A stretch of 59,820 nucleotides of DNA from Paracoccaceae bacterium (GCA_902534325.1 CACAPQ010000011.1:1-59820); one strand, 5' to 3'. Counted from the stretch's first letter, positions 45,759-57,265 are shown. Numbers and translations are program-made. Notes: a model not told the origin generated them from the letters alone.

Positions 45759-45842
45759 GATTCTTTTTAATTTTTTTACGAGTCAAGTAATAAGTTGTGT
45801 TGAAACTTCTTGTATCAAGTTGTTACCGTACATTAGCGATTC
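45759..45842. promoter_or_regulatory. Cluster of three GANTC (CcrM-type) sites upstream of dnaA
   Basis: GATTC at 45759-45763, GAGTC at 45780-45784 and GATTC at 45838-45842 lie in the 315-bp rpsT-dnaA gap, which has no gene. GANTC is the target of the CcrM adenine methyltransferase in alphaproteobacteria, and in Caulobacter methylation state affects dnaA expression. Roughly one site would be expected by chance here. A functional role is inferred. Confidence 0.45.
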
Positions 45843-45910
45843 ACTGCGTCTGGGGGGACAATATTTTCTACGCTTGAAATAATAGCGTGATATTTTGTCT
45901 TTAATGAATT

Positions 45911-45930
45911 GGTCAAAAATATTTTTGGCC
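45911..45930. promoter_or_regulatory. Twenty-bp palindrome upstream of dnaA
   Basis: The half-sites GGTCAAAAAT and ATTTTTGGCC are reverse complements except at one position (a G-T pair if folded). The centre is about 97 bp before the dnaA start codon. It could be an operator for a dimeric regulator of dnaA or a hairpin in the leader. No T-run or coding sequence explains it. Confidence 0.5.
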
Positions 45931-46017
45931 TACAACACGTTTCTCAGAAGATGTGGGCCAGGGAAATTTCAGGTCAATAAATTGAACTGATGGTTTTTAT
46001 GAATTTAGGACTTAAAA

Positions 46018-47367
46018 ATGGATGACAAAATATGGACCAAGTTAAAAATTTCCCTCAAAAAATCAATCGGTGAAAACAACTTTAATAACTGGTTATCACC
46101 CATTAACTTCAGCTACGTCGATGAAGACATGGCTGTGTTTACTGTACCGACAAATTTTTTAGGTAATTACGTATCACAAAATTGGGGCGAATTAATAATA
46201 GAGCAAATTTCATCCGAAAATAAAAAAATTAATCGCATAAGATTTGAAGTAGATACAAAATCGAAAAACTTTGGAGATCCCCAACCTTCTGCGCCTTCTC
46301 ACGTTAATGTTCAAAAAGATACTGAATTAGCTGGTGCAAAGTTGGATAAGAGATTTACATTTGACGCTTTTGTTGTTGGCAAACCAAATGAATTAGCTCA
46401 TGCAGCAGCTCGACGAGTCGCTGAAGGTGGTGATGTGAGTTTTAATCCCCTCTTTCTTTATGGAGGAGTTGGCTTAGGAAAAACCCATCTCATGCACGCT
46501 ATAGCATGGGAGCTTAGTAACCGTCGGCCAGATATAAACGTACTGTATTTATCGGCAGAACAATTCATGTATAGATTTGTTCAAGCTCTGAGAGAGCGAA
46601 AAATGATGGATTTCAAACAGCTGTTTCGGTCCGTAGATATTTTAATGGTTGACGATGTTCAATTTATATCTGGTAAAGGAAGTACCCAAGAAGAGTTTTT
46701 TCATACTTTCAATGCGCTGGTCGATCAAAACAAACAAATAATTATCTCAGGCGATCGTGCACCCGGTGAAATCAAAGATTTAGAAGATAGAATTAAAAGC
46801 AGACTACAGTCGGGTTTAGTGGTTGATTTGCACCCAACTGACTACGAGTTGCGCTTGGGCATACTACAATCAAAGGTTGAGCGTCAAAAACAGCAATACC
46901 CAGAGTTGAGTATAGATGATAACGTTTTAGAATTCCTTGCTCTCCGAATTTCAACCAATGTACGGGTCTTAGAGGGTGCTTTAACAAGATTATTTGCTTT
47001 TGCTTCACTTATAGGGCGGCATATTACTCTTGAGGTGGCCCAGGACTGTCTCGCCGACATACTTCGGGCATCTGAAAGAAAGATAACGGTTGAAGAGATC
47101 CAACGCAAAGTATCAGAGCATTATAATATCAGGCTATCGGATATGATAGGCCCTAAACGTCTTCGAACTTATGCGCGGCCTAGACAGATAGCGATGTTTC
47201 TAAGCAAGCAACTAACCAGTCGTAGCCTACCAGAAATTGGTCGTAGATTTGGTGGTAGAGATCATACGACCGTAATGCACGGCGTAAGACGAATAGAAGA
47301 GCTGAGAGCACAAGATGGACAAATTGCTGAGGATTTAGAGATGCTTAGAAGAGCTCTAGAAGCATAA
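46018..47367 (+). CDS. dnaA: DnaA, chromosomal replication initiator
   Basis: A 449-residue AAA+ initiator. Domain I (1-80, NWLSPINFSYV) precedes a short linker. Domain III has Walker A GGVGLGKTH, Walker B MVDDVQF, and sensor motifs. Domain IV has the helix-turn-helix SLPEIGRRFGGRDHTTVMHGVRRI for DnaA-box binding. AGGA lies 7 bp ahead of the ATG. It begins the dnaA-dnaN-recF-gyrB block. No strict DnaA box is visible upstream, so oriC is probably not here. Confidence 0.98.
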   Translation: MDDKIWTKLKISLKKSIGENNFNNWLSPINFSYVDEDMAVFTVPTNFLGNYVSQNWGELIIEQISSENKKINRIRFEVDTKSKNFGDPQPSAPSHVNVQKDTELAGAKLDKRFTFDAFVVGKPNELAHAAARRVAEGGDVSFNPLFLYGGVGLGKTHLMHAIAWELSNRRPDINVLYLSAEQFMYRFVQALRERKMMDFKQLFRSVDILMVDDVQFISGKGSTQEEFFHTFNALVDQNKQIIISGDRAPGEIKDLEDRIKSRLQSGLVVDLHPTDYELRLGILQSKVERQKQQYPELSIDDNVLEFLALRISTNVRVLEGALTRLFAFASLIGRHITLEVAQDCLADILRASERKITVEEIQRKVSEHYNIRLSDMIGPKRLRTYARPRQIAMFLSKQLTSRSLPEIGRRFGGRDHTTVMHGVRRIEELRAQDGQIAEDLEMLRRALEA

Positions 47368-47450
47368 ATCATAATAAAATAAATACATTTATTTTAAGAA
47401 AAATTTAGATATCTTAATTACATAAAATTTATCTCTAACGAAAACTTGCG

Positions 47451-47478
47451 TTGACTGGATGTTTTAGTACATTATCCT
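47451..47478 (+). promoter_or_regulatory. Candidate promoter of dnaN
   Basis: TTGACT (47451-47456), 16 bp, then TATCCT (47473-47478), 25 bp before the dnaN ATG; an AAGAGGAG ribosome site follows. It suggests dnaN can be transcribed independently of dnaA. The rest of the 136-bp gap is AT-rich, with an AT-only hairpin at 47376-47395 that I do not count as a terminator. Confidence 0.5.
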
Positions 47479-47503
47479 TCGTTTCAGTAAGAGGAGCAAA
47501 ATA

Positions 47504-48622
47504 ATGAAGTTGAGCGTAGAACGAAGCTATTTATTGAAGGCAATTTCACAAGCTCAATCAGTTGTTGAGCGAAGAAATACAATACCTATTTTGTCGAATG
47601 TATTAATTGAAGCAGACGGCGATGCTGCCAAATTTCGCGCTACCGATCTAGATATTGAAGTTGTTGATAGAGCTCCAGCTCAAATTGAACAGCCAGGCTC
47701 AACAACGGTTTCAGCCATAACTTTGCATGAGATTGTTCGAAAATTACCAGACGGAGCTCTCGTAACTCTAACGGGTGACACCGATAAAGGTCGTTTGACC
47801 GTTGAGGCTGGCCGATCAAACTTTTCTCTGGCTACATTGCCCAAGGAAGATTTTCCAATAATGGCTAGCTCAGAATATTCATCAAATTTTTCTGCAAAGG
47901 CCTCTATATTAAGGCGGTTATTTGATAAATCAAAATTTGCTATTTCTACTGAAGAAACAAGATATTACTTGAATGGTGTATACATGCACATAGCATCCTC
48001 CGATGGTGGTGAGGTACTTCGATGTGTAGCTACCGACGGTCACAGACTTGCAAGAATCGACTCAGATTTGCCAGAAGGCGCTTTAGATATGCCTGGCGTG
48101 ATAGTGCCTAGAAAAACTGTTGGGGAATTGCGCAAGTTACTTGATGACGATGAACTTAAAATTGCTGTTTCTGTATCAGAAACAAAAATTAGATTTGCCA
48201 CTCCAGAAATAACATTAACATCAAAAGTCATAGATGGAACTTTCCCAGATTATACTAGAGTTATCCCTAATGAAAATATAAGGCGACTTGAGGTTGATGC
48301 AAGTGACTTTGCTAAAGCAGTAGATAGAGTTGCAACTGTTTCTTCAGAGCGATCACGAGCTGTAAAGTTATCAATGGATGAAGATAGACTGATATTATCA
48401 GTAAATGCCCCTGATAGTGGAGCAGCAGAAGAAGAGCTAGCCGTTGCATATGGTGATGAGCCTTTAGAGATAGGTTTTAATGCTAAATATCTCTTGGAGA
48501 TTGCTAGCCAAGTTGATCGAGAAAATGCCATCTTTTTGTTCAACTCCTCAGGTGACCCTACTTTAATGCGAGAAGGAAATGACACCAGCGCTGTCTATGT
48601 TGTTATGCCAATGCGTGTTTAA
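47504..48622 (+). CDS. dnaN: DNA polymerase III beta sliding clamp
   Basis: A 372-residue clamp with three repeats of the clamp fold, opening MKLSVERSYLLKAISQAQSVV and containing RNTIPILSNVLIEA, LNGVYMH, CVATDGHRLA and the terminal YVVMPMRV. It tethers polymerase III to DNA as a dimer ring. AAGAGGAG stands ahead of the ATG. recF begins 43 bp downstream. Confidence 0.98.
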   Translation: MKLSVERSYLLKAISQAQSVVERRNTIPILSNVLIEADGDAAKFRATDLDIEVVDRAPAQIEQPGSTTVSAITLHEIVRKLPDGALVTLTGDTDKGRLTVEAGRSNFSLATLPKEDFPIMASSEYSSNFSAKASILRRLFDKSKFAISTEETRYYLNGVYMHIASSDGGEVLRCVATDGHRLARIDSDLPEGALDMPGVIVPRKTVGELRKLLDDDELKIAVSVSETKIRFATPEITLTSKVIDGTFPDYTRVIPNENIRRLEVDASDFAKAVDRVATVSSERSRAVKLSMDEDRLILSVNAPDSGAAEEELAVAYGDEPLEIGFNAKYLLEIASQVDRENAIFLFNSSGDPTLMREGNDTSAVYVVMPMRV

Positions 48623-48665
48623 ATTAAAAATTTTTAATTATTGAAATAAAAGGTTCGAAAAGGTC

Positions 48666-49766
48666 GTGGAATATATATCAAACCTGACCCTTTCGCATTT
48701 CCGGTCCCATAAAATTTCCAAGCTTTCACTTGATGGAAGACCTATTGTTATTTTTGGGAAAAATGGCACAGGTAAAACTAATATTTTAGAAGCTGTTTCG
48801 TTATTTTCACCAGGTCGAGGACTAAGGCGTGCGGCTGCTGAAGATATTACCCGCAATCCTGAAGCGATAGGCTGGAAAATTGAAGGTAAAGTAAAAAATA
48901 GAATATCAGAATATGAGGTAGTAATTAGCTCAGAGAACGGTGAGTCACGCCGTCTTTTTTTAGATGGGAAAAAGGCTTCTATTTTTAAACTAAGCCAAAT
49001 CTTACGAATTGTATGGCTTGTGCCCTCAATGGATAGGATATGGATAGAGGGTTCAAGTGGACGAAGGCAATTTTTAGATAGGCTCACTTTAAGTTATTTT
49101 CCAGAACATGCAGAAATTAGTCTTTCATATGAAAAAGCAATGAGAGAAAGAAACCGACTTTTAAAAGAGAAAATATATAACGACCACTGGTATAATGCTC
49201 TTGAAATTGAGATGGCCAAAAGTGCAGTTTCGATACAAAAAGCAAGATTAGAGGCCATAAAATATTTGAGCGAAGCACAAAATAATCTGACGGGAAAATT
49301 TCCTAAGGCTGAGTTGCTTTTGATCGATCCAGACCAAATAATCACCGACGAAGAAGAGGCTATACAAGTTCTGAAAGTTTCACGTACAAGTGATATGATG
49401 CTGGGTAGAACAAGCGTTGGTCCTCATAAGTCAGATCTTCAAGCTATTTATGAGGACAAATTAACTTTAGCTAAAGATTGCTCAACAGGAGAACAGAAAG
49501 CCATTTTGATATCAATTATATTAGCAAATGCTAAATCCCTTGCAAAAATTAATGATATTTCTCCAATTGTCTTGCTTGATGAGGTTTCTGCACATCTCGA
49601 CAAAGATAGGCAGGCTGCTTTGTACGATGAAATATGCGGACTTGGAGTTCAAGCTTGGATGACAGGAACAGGGCCTGAATTGTTTTCAGAACTTAAAAAT
49701 AAAGCACAGTTTATCGAAGTTTTAACTATTGATGGTATTTCCGAACTCTCTATCTCTAATAAATAA
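48666..49766 (+). CDS. recF: RecF, recombination mediator ATPase
   Basis: A 366-residue SMC-like ATPase with Walker A GKNGTGKTN in the first 45 residues, SVGPHKSDLQ, the ABC-like CSTGEQKAILISIILA and Walker B IVLLDEVSAHLD. It loads RecA at gaps with RecO and RecR. The start is a GTG, supported by the family pattern of YISNLTLSHFRSH at the extreme N-terminus; the nearest AAAGG sites are 2 and 12 bp ahead, neither ideal. gyrB follows after 126 bp. Confidence 0.96.
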   Translation: MEYISNLTLSHFRSHKISKLSLDGRPIVIFGKNGTGKTNILEAVSLFSPGRGLRRAAAEDITRNPEAIGWKIEGKVKNRISEYEVVISSENGESRRLFLDGKKASIFKLSQILRIVWLVPSMDRIWIEGSSGRRQFLDRLTLSYFPEHAEISLSYEKAMRERNRLLKEKIYNDHWYNALEIEMAKSAVSIQKARLEAIKYLSEAQNNLTGKFPKAELLLIDPDQIITDEEEAIQVLKVSRTSDMMLGRTSVGPHKSDLQAIYEDKLTLAKDCSTGEQKAILISIILANAKSLAKINDISPIVLLDEVSAHLDKDRQAALYDEICGLGVQAWMTGTGPELFSELKNKAQFIEVLTIDGISELSISNK

Positions 49767-49838
49767 CCTAAAACAACAAGATAAATCCAAACATTACGTA
49801 TTTTTGGCCTATTACAGGTACTAAATCTAGTGAAATGC

Positions 49839-49867
49839 GTGACATTTGCTACCATAAATCGTATAAT
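49839..49867 (+). promoter_or_regulatory. Sigma-70 promoter of gyrB
   Basis: GTGACA (49839-49844, five of six to consensus), a 17-bp spacer and a consensus TATAAT (49862-49867) lie 25 bp before the gyrB ATG, with AAAGGA at 49879-49884. This is the most complete vegetative promoter in the window. Confidence 0.68.
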
Positions 49868-49880
49868 ATTTGAAAATTAA

Positions 49881-52310
<2,430 letters not shown>

Positions 52311-52324
52311 ATTTAAATTTCTTT

Positions 52325-53371
52325 TTAAGCTGCGTTTCTCATAATCTCTAAAAATTTGTCTATGTCTCTTAATGAGCGACTCCAGTCTACTATAAAACGG
52401 GCCACTACTGGTGTATCATCACTTACTCCATCTATCTCAGACCAAGTATAATACTCTAAACCCTTCGCAAATGCATTTCTGTGCATATACGCTGGCATTT
52501 TGACAAAAATTAAATTTGCCTTTGGTTCAACTAAAAACTCAACTTTTTCAATTTTCCTTAATCCCGCTATTAGTCGCGAAGCAGCTTTATTTGCTTTTCC
52601 TGCTAGTTCTATCCACAAATCATTTTGCAAATAAGCCAACATTTGAGCAGAAAGATAACGATGCTTAGAAAATAAATGGGCCGCTCTTTTTCTTCTTAAT
52701 TCAAACTCCCAAGCTTTTTGGGGATCAAAAAATATGACAGCCTCTACGCCCATCAAGCCATTTTTTGTACCGCCAAAGCTCACAACATCAACTCCAGCTT
52801 TCCAAGTCATTTCTGCAGCGGTACATTCAAGTGAAACTAGTGCATTTGCAAACCGCGCACCATCCATATGAACTGGCAACTTAAATTCCTTAGCAATTTG
52901 GGTAAGTTCCTTAATTTCATTTAATGTATAAACTTGTCCTTTTTCAGTAATTTGGGTGATCGATATCGGGCCTCTTTGTGGACCATGAACGCCCCTGGAC
53001 TCTTCGGCTTGTATTGATTTCTTTAACTCTTTTGGGTTTATTTTATCACTATTGCCAACAAGAGTTAGTTTCGCTCCAGAAAAAAACTCAGGTGCATTAC
53101 ATTCATCCTCGTGTATATGTGAAACAGGACTACAAAAAATCGTTTGCCAAGGCTCGCACAAGGTCGAAAGCGCAAGTGAATTAGCTGCTGTCCCAGTTGC
53201 AACTAAATAAACTGCTGCTTCAGGAGCCTCAAATACCTTTTGGATCAAATGCCGAACTTTGGTCATTTGACTATCTTCGCCATAGCTAGGCTGATAACCT
53301 TTGTTTGCTTCAGCTAAAGCATCCAGCACCTGCTGAGGAACTGGGCTATAGTTATCAGATGAAAAAATCAT
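52325..53371 (-). CDS. ltaE: Low-specificity L-threonine aldolase
   Basis: A 348-residue fold-type I PLP enzyme. The PLP lysine lies in VSFGGTKNGLMGVEAV, and HMDGARFANAL holds the pyridine-ring aspartate. VATGTAANSLAL and SHIHEDECNAPEF complete the site. It cleaves threonine or allo-threonine to glycine and acetaldehyde, and may also act on beta-hydroxy amino acids. The ATG abuts the TAG of the YcgN gene (TAGATG). Confidence 0.92.
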   Translation of the reverse strand: MIFSSDNYSPVPQQVLDALAEANKGYQPSYGEDSQMTKVRHLIQKVFEAPEAAVYLVATGTAANSLALSTLCEPWQTIFCSPVSHIHEDECNAPEFFSGAKLTLVGNSDKINPKELKKSIQAEESRGVHGPQRGPISITQITEKGQVYTLNEIKELTQIAKEFKLPVHMDGARFANALVSLECTAAEMTWKAGVDVVSFGGTKNGLMGVEAVIFFDPQKAWEFELRRKRAAHLFSKHRYLSAQMLAYLQNDLWIELAGKANKAASRLIAGLRKIEKVEFLVEPKANLIFVKMPAYMHRNAFAKGLEYYTWSEIDGVSDDTPVVARFIVDWSRSLRDIDKFLEIMRNAA

Positions 53372-53842
53372 CTAAACCTCTTCGTCCCATAAATGATCTT
53401 CCCATTCATCCTCGTTTACTTCAAATTCTGCAATAGTTTTATTTTGCACTGAAACATTTGCATCATGAACAGAATTTGACGTTCCAGAAATGAGTGGATG
53501 CCAATCATATAGCTCTTTTCCTTTCCAGACTAGATAATAAGCGCAAGTTTTAGGCAACCAATATGCATTTTCACTGATATTTTTTGGAGTCAGCACTATA
53601 CATTCAGGCACAAATTGATGACGAATTGTGTACTGGCTGCATTTGCAACTTTCATTATCAAGTAACCTACATGCTATCGTTGTATAGTGAACCTCACCAG
53701 TTTGATCGTTTTCCAGTTTATTAAGGCAACACTTTCCACACCCATCGCAAAGGGCTTCCCATTCCACTTTAGACATCTCAGACATTTGTTTATTTTTCCA
53801 GAATTCCTGCTGAATCCCTTCTTTTTGTGAACGGTTTTTCAT
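53372..53842 (-). CDS. YcgN-family cysteine cluster protein
   Basis: A 156-residue UPF0260 protein. CDGCGKCCLNKLE near the N-terminus and ACRLLDNESCKCSQY give the conserved cysteines of the CxxCxxCC cluster; WLPKTCAYYLVWKGKELYDWHPLISG is the family signature. A metal or iron-sulfur centre is likely, but no function is established. Its ATG overlaps the ribF stop by four bases (ATGA), and ltaE follows immediately. Confidence 0.86.
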   Translation of the reverse strand: MKNRSQKEGIQQEFWKNKQMSEMSKVEWEALCDGCGKCCLNKLENDQTGEVHYTTIACRLLDNESCKCSQYTIRHQFVPECIVLTPKNISENAYWLPKTCAYYLVWKGKELYDWHPLISGTSNSVHDANVSVQNKTIAEFEVNEDEWEDHLWDEEV

Positions 53843-54780
53843 TTCAAGCTTTTCAGTAATCCTTTTGCTTTTAGGCTATCCTGATCCATTTGGACTATAA
53901 GCTTTTCTAGCGAGTCAAATTTTATTTCAGGCCGCACAAACTCTACTAATGCAACTGAAAGCGTAGCGCCGTATAGATCTCCGCTAAAGTCAAAGATAAA
54001 TGTCTCCAAATTAGGAGTATTTTCGCCAAACATTGGTCGTACACCTAGACTTGCAACGCCATTATAAGAACCAACATGCTCTCCATTCAACACATCTACT
54101 AAGACTGCATATACCCCTAAATTTGGTAAATGAAGGCCATCCAAAGACATATTAGCTGTAGGATATCCAAGTTTCCGGCCCCGTTGCTCACCCCCTATCA
54201 CGACACCTTCTATCCTATGCCAATGTCCTAACTGTTTTGCAGCATCCTTTGGCCGCCCTTCAGCTAAAGCTTTTCTTATTGAGGTGCTAGACACTTGACC
54301 TGTTTCAGTTTCCATTAGGTCAGCTATTGTTACCTCAAAACCCATAGAGCTGCCCAAAGAAATTAAATCTTTAACTGTCCCTGACCGACCTTTACCGAAG
54401 CAAAAATCTACCCCAACAACAAGATGGCGCAAACCCAAACCTTTACTTATGACCTGGTCAGCAAATTCAAATGGTGTTAGAGACGACAATGTTTTATTAA
54501 AATTCAGCTCATATAGCTTTTCAACATTCAATTTATTTAAACGTGTTGCTTTTGCATCAGAGCTCATTAAACGAAAATTTGGGCCCTCTGGAAAAAAGTA
54601 TGATCTTGGATGAGGTTCAAAGGTCAAAATGCCCAATGGGGATTTATTTTTAATGCCCCATAGTCGCGCTATTTCTATAACATGCTGGTGCCCTATGTGA
54701 ACGCCATCAAAATTTCCAACAGCGACGCTAGCCCCTTTATCACTTGATTTAACAAACTGATAATCACGAATAATTTTCAT
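53839..54780 (-). CDS. ribF: RibF, bifunctional riboflavin kinase/FAD synthetase
   Basis: A 313-residue enzyme making FMN and FAD. The FAD synthetase (nucleotidyltransferase) domain has VAVGNFDGVHIGHQHVI and SSTSIRKALAEG. The C-terminal kinase domain has GGEQRGRKLGYPTANM and YNGVASLGVRPMFGENTPNLE. I use the ATG at 54780; a GTG three codons upstream is equally served by the weak ribosome sites, so the start is uncertain by three residues. First of a coupled ribF-ycgN-ltaE set. Confidence 0.96.
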   Translation of the reverse strand: MKIIRDYQFVKSSDKGASVAVGNFDGVHIGHQHVIEIARLWGIKNKSPLGILTFEPHPRSYFFPEGPNFRLMSSDAKATRLNKLNVEKLYELNFNKTLSSLTPFEFADQVISKGLGLRHLVVGVDFCFGKGRSGTVKDLISLGSSMGFEVTIADLMETETGQVSSTSIRKALAEGRPKDAAKQLGHWHRIEGVVIGGEQRGRKLGYPTANMSLDGLHLPNLGVYAVLVDVLNGEHVGSYNGVASLGVRPMFGENTPNLETFIFDFSGDLYGATLSVALVEFVRPEIKFDSLEKLIVQMDQDSLKAKGLLKSLK

Positions 54781-54841
54781 GATTTTCACGTATCTCGCAA
54801 ATCATTATAAAACAAGTTTGAATTTATTTAATCGTTCGAAT

Positions 54842-55285
54842 TCAGTCAAACTTTCTACTTGGAGCTAGGACCATTGCCTCCCCAACCAGTACGTTTTTCC
54901 CATTTACTTCGCAACGACAATCCAACTTAACTCGGCGCTTATCAATCACCATATCTACAACTTTAACTTCGGCATGAACCAAATCACCAGGCCTTACAGG
55001 AGCTAAAAACTTTAAGTTCTGGCTCATATATATAGTGCCATGACCAGGAAGCTGCTCTCCTATAACTGCGGAAACCAATCCTGCAGTTAACATACCGTGA
55101 GCTATTCTTCCTTCAAAAATTGTATCCCTTGCGTATTCATCGTCCAAATGAACCGGGTTATGATCTGTTGAGATTTCCGCGAATTGTTCAATATCTCTAT
55201 CAGTTATTACCTTTCGAATATACCGAGCCATACCCATTTCGATATCTTCTATACATATTGTTCCTCGCGGATTGTTATCAAGCAT
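54842..55285 (-). CDS. MaoC-family (R)-specific enoyl-CoA hydratase
   Basis: A 147-residue hot-dog fold protein. The hydratase motif is STDHNPVHLDDEYARDTIFEGRIAHGM, with catalytic Asp and His, and GTIYMSQNLKFLAPVRPGD is the family's second block. It hydrates 2-enoyl-CoA to (R)-3-hydroxyacyl-CoA, PhaJ-like. Polyhydroxyalkanoate or fatty-acid roles are both possible. It follows ribF's neighbourhood as in Rhodobacterales but has its own upstream promoter candidate. Confidence 0.84.
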   Translation of the reverse strand: MLDNNPRGTICIEDIEMGMARYIRKVITDRDIEQFAEISTDHNPVHLDDEYARDTIFEGRIAHGMLTAGLVSAVIGEQLPGHGTIYMSQNLKFLAPVRPGDLVHAEVKVVDMVIDKRRVKLDCRCEVNGKNVLVGEAMVLAPSRKFD

Positions 55286-55324
55286 CAGGATTTCACCAAT
55301 AAGTAATTTTATTTAATTCAAATG

Positions 55325-55353
55325 CCTATAAATGAAATATAATTACTTTGCAA
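55325..55353 (-). promoter_or_regulatory. Candidate promoter for the MaoC-family gene
   Basis: On the minus strand TTGCAA (plus 55348-55353), a 17-bp spacer and TATAGG (plus 55325-55330) lie 39 bp ahead of the start codon at 55285. Both hexamers are four of six to consensus. Confidence 0.4.
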
Positions 55354-55380
55354 CTGCGGTTTTTTAGGATTTGTTCAATA

Positions 55381-56253
55381 CTACTTTAAGTACCCAATAG
55401 AAAAGGCCGGGTTAAGTTTTTGCTCCTTTAAATAATGCTCTAGTAGCCCTTGATCTGGTTGCTCTTTAGTCCCGGTTTCTAATGCAGCTAAACCTCCAGT
55501 AATAAATAAACTATCGATACCTTCTTTTTCAGCACCTAAAATATCTGTTGTTATTCCATCACCAATAGCCAGAATACGGTCATCATTTACTTGAACTCCA
55601 CTAGAAGAAAGTCGCCGTCTAGCTAAGTCATAAATAGGTTGAAATGGTTTTCCAAAATATAGGCTCTCGCCACCCAAATCAGTATACATCTTAGCTAAAG
55701 CGCCAGCACACCACTCTCTAATGTTACCTCTATCAACAATTATATCTGGATTTGCACAAAGAAGCTTTAAGCCCCTCTTTTTGGCAAACTCAAAGTCTGA
55801 AGAATAAACATCCAGATTTTCTAGACTGTTAAACGGTCCAGTACAAACAATTCCCTCTGCTTCACTGATTGGCACGCGGTCAATATTAACCGGGTTTTTT
55901 ACGACGTTAAGTGGCTCAAAAAAATTTTCTTCATACGGCGTTCCAATAAAATAAATTTTATTTCCAACAACACCCTGAAACATTGCCATTCTGGCACTGT
56001 CACCAGATGTAGCTATTAGATCCCAAGCCTCAGGATCAACTCCAAACTTTATTAACTGCTTCTCAACACCAGGCCGCGGTCGGGGAGAGTTTGTTACCAA
56101 AACGACTTTACCACCGTTGGCTCTATATTTTTTTAAGGCTTCATTGGCGTTCGAATATGCTTTAACGCCATTATGTACGCACCCCCATAAATCGACGAAC
56201 AAAGCATCGTAGCTATCAGACACATCATCTAATGATTTTATCACTACTGTCAA
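55381..56253 (-). CDS. HAD-superfamily hydrolase, TIGR01459-like
   Basis: A 290-residue class IIA HAD phosphatase. Motif I is LFVDLWGCVHNG, where Asp nucleophile and the second residue (Trp instead of Asp at +2) are as in this subfamily. Motif II is the VTNSPRPRPG segment and motif IV GDGITTDILGAEKEGID. Related NagD proteins act on nucleotides or sugar phosphates; the substrate is unknown. No ATG exists near the start: I use the TTG at 56253 with AGGA 7 bp ahead, while a GTG three codons in is an alternative. Confidence 0.82.
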   Translation of the reverse strand: MTVVIKSLDDVSDSYDALFVDLWGCVHNGVKAYSNANEALKKYRANGGKVVLVTNSPRPRPGVEKQLIKFGVDPEAWDLIATSGDSARMAMFQGVVGNKIYFIGTPYEENFFEPLNVVKNPVNIDRVPISEAEGIVCTGPFNSLENLDVYSSDFEFAKKRGLKLLCANPDIIVDRGNIREWCAGALAKMYTDLGGESLYFGKPFQPIYDLARRRLSSSGVQVNDDRILAIGDGITTDILGAEKEGIDSLFITGGLAALETGTKEQPDQGLLEHYLKEQKLNPAFSIGYLK

Positions 56254-56272
56254 AGAACTGTCCTAAAAAGTT

Positions 56273-57193
56273 CTAGAGCTTTAAATTCGGTATTATCTGC
56301 TTTTTACGGCTTACCACACCAGGCAGCAGCACCGAATCATCCGACACACTCACACCAAAAGATTTTTCAGCCACTTTTTTAACATTTTTATTAGGTACAA
56401 ATAGGGTAGATTCTTCTTTAAGTATATCAACAACAAAAAATAACACATGGTCGACAGAGTCTTCCGCACATACGGTTTCCATTGCCTCAATTAAACTGCT
56501 CTTTCTTCTAAATATCATATCTGGCTCTGTTGTTTCCAAAACCGATACACGAAACATCAAATCAGCTATTGGATATTTTTTTGAATCCATTCTAAGCAAC
56601 TCTGCATCTGAGAAATCTGATACATCTGATTTTGCCCGAAATAATTTGGACGCGTAATCTGATACATCAATTTTTAAATCTTTAGCCAGCCACTCAGCAA
56701 CTTCACGATCTCTGCTGGTAGTAGTTGGGCTTCGGAATTCTAAAGTATCCGATATTATACAGGATAAAGCCAAGCCTTTAATGGGGTCTGGCATGTCTGA
56801 TACATCGTCACCCATCAAATCAAACATTATCGTCGCCGTACAAGCTACAGGCCTGATCGTTACATCAATAGGGCCAGACGTTTCTAATCCACCAACTAAT
56901 TTATGGTGGTCAATTATACCCTGGATATCTGCATCATTAATATTTTCTGGCAGTTCGGCAGGGTTGTTAGTATCTACAATAATTACGCTTTCGCCTTTAT
57001 TAATATTGTTAATTATAGTTGGTTTCTCGAAACCCCAGTGATCTAAAACAAACAAAGCTTCTGTATTTGGCTCACCCAACAATTTAGGGACCGCAGACAA
57101 TCCTTTTTTCTCTTTTAAATACCATGACCATATTATTGACGACCCAGTTGAGTCAGTGTCAGGAGACTGATGTCCAAAAACCTGCAAGTCCAT
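56273..57193 (-). CDS. ppaC: Family II manganese-dependent inorganic pyrophosphatase
   Basis: A 306-residue DHH-family enzyme, the usual length of PpaC. Motifs are FGHQSPDTDSTGS, the IIVDTNNPAEL aspartate, IDHHKLVGG (the DHH motif), CIISDTLEFRSPTTT and the C-terminal SRKKQIIPNL active-site Arg-Lys-Lys. It hydrolyses pyrophosphate with Mn or Co. Most Proteobacteria use the unrelated family I enzyme, so this is a minority choice. No CBS or DRTGG regulatory insert is present. Confidence 0.93.
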   Translation of the reverse strand: MDLQVFGHQSPDTDSTGSSIIWSWYLKEKKGLSAVPKLLGEPNTEALFVLDHWGFEKPTIINNINKGESVIIVDTNNPAELPENINDADIQGIIDHHKLVGGLETSGPIDVTIRPVACTATIMFDLMGDDVSDMPDPIKGLALSCIISDTLEFRSPTTTSRDREVAEWLAKDLKIDVSDYASKLFRAKSDVSDFSDAELLRMDSKKYPIADLMFRVSVLETTEPDMIFRRKSSLIEAMETVCAEDSVDHVLFFVVDILKEESTLFVPNKNVKKVAEKSFGVSVSDDSVLLPGVVSRKKQIIPNLKL

Positions 57194-57265
57194 TGTTATA
57201 CCTTTTTACAAACTAATCGACCGCCTTATAAGCATCTTTAAAATACTTGTCACGCATAAGAAAAA

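Noticed and set aside
45703-46017. Replication origin upstream of dnaA
   Set aside because: I looked on both strands for TTATNCACA-type DnaA boxes and found none. A gene-order argument alone is not enough, and alphaproteobacterial origins are often elsewhere.
47376-47395. Inverted repeat AAAATAAA/TTTATTTT as a dnaA terminator
   Set aside because: The stem is entirely A-T and no T-run follows; it is probably chance in an AT-rich gap.
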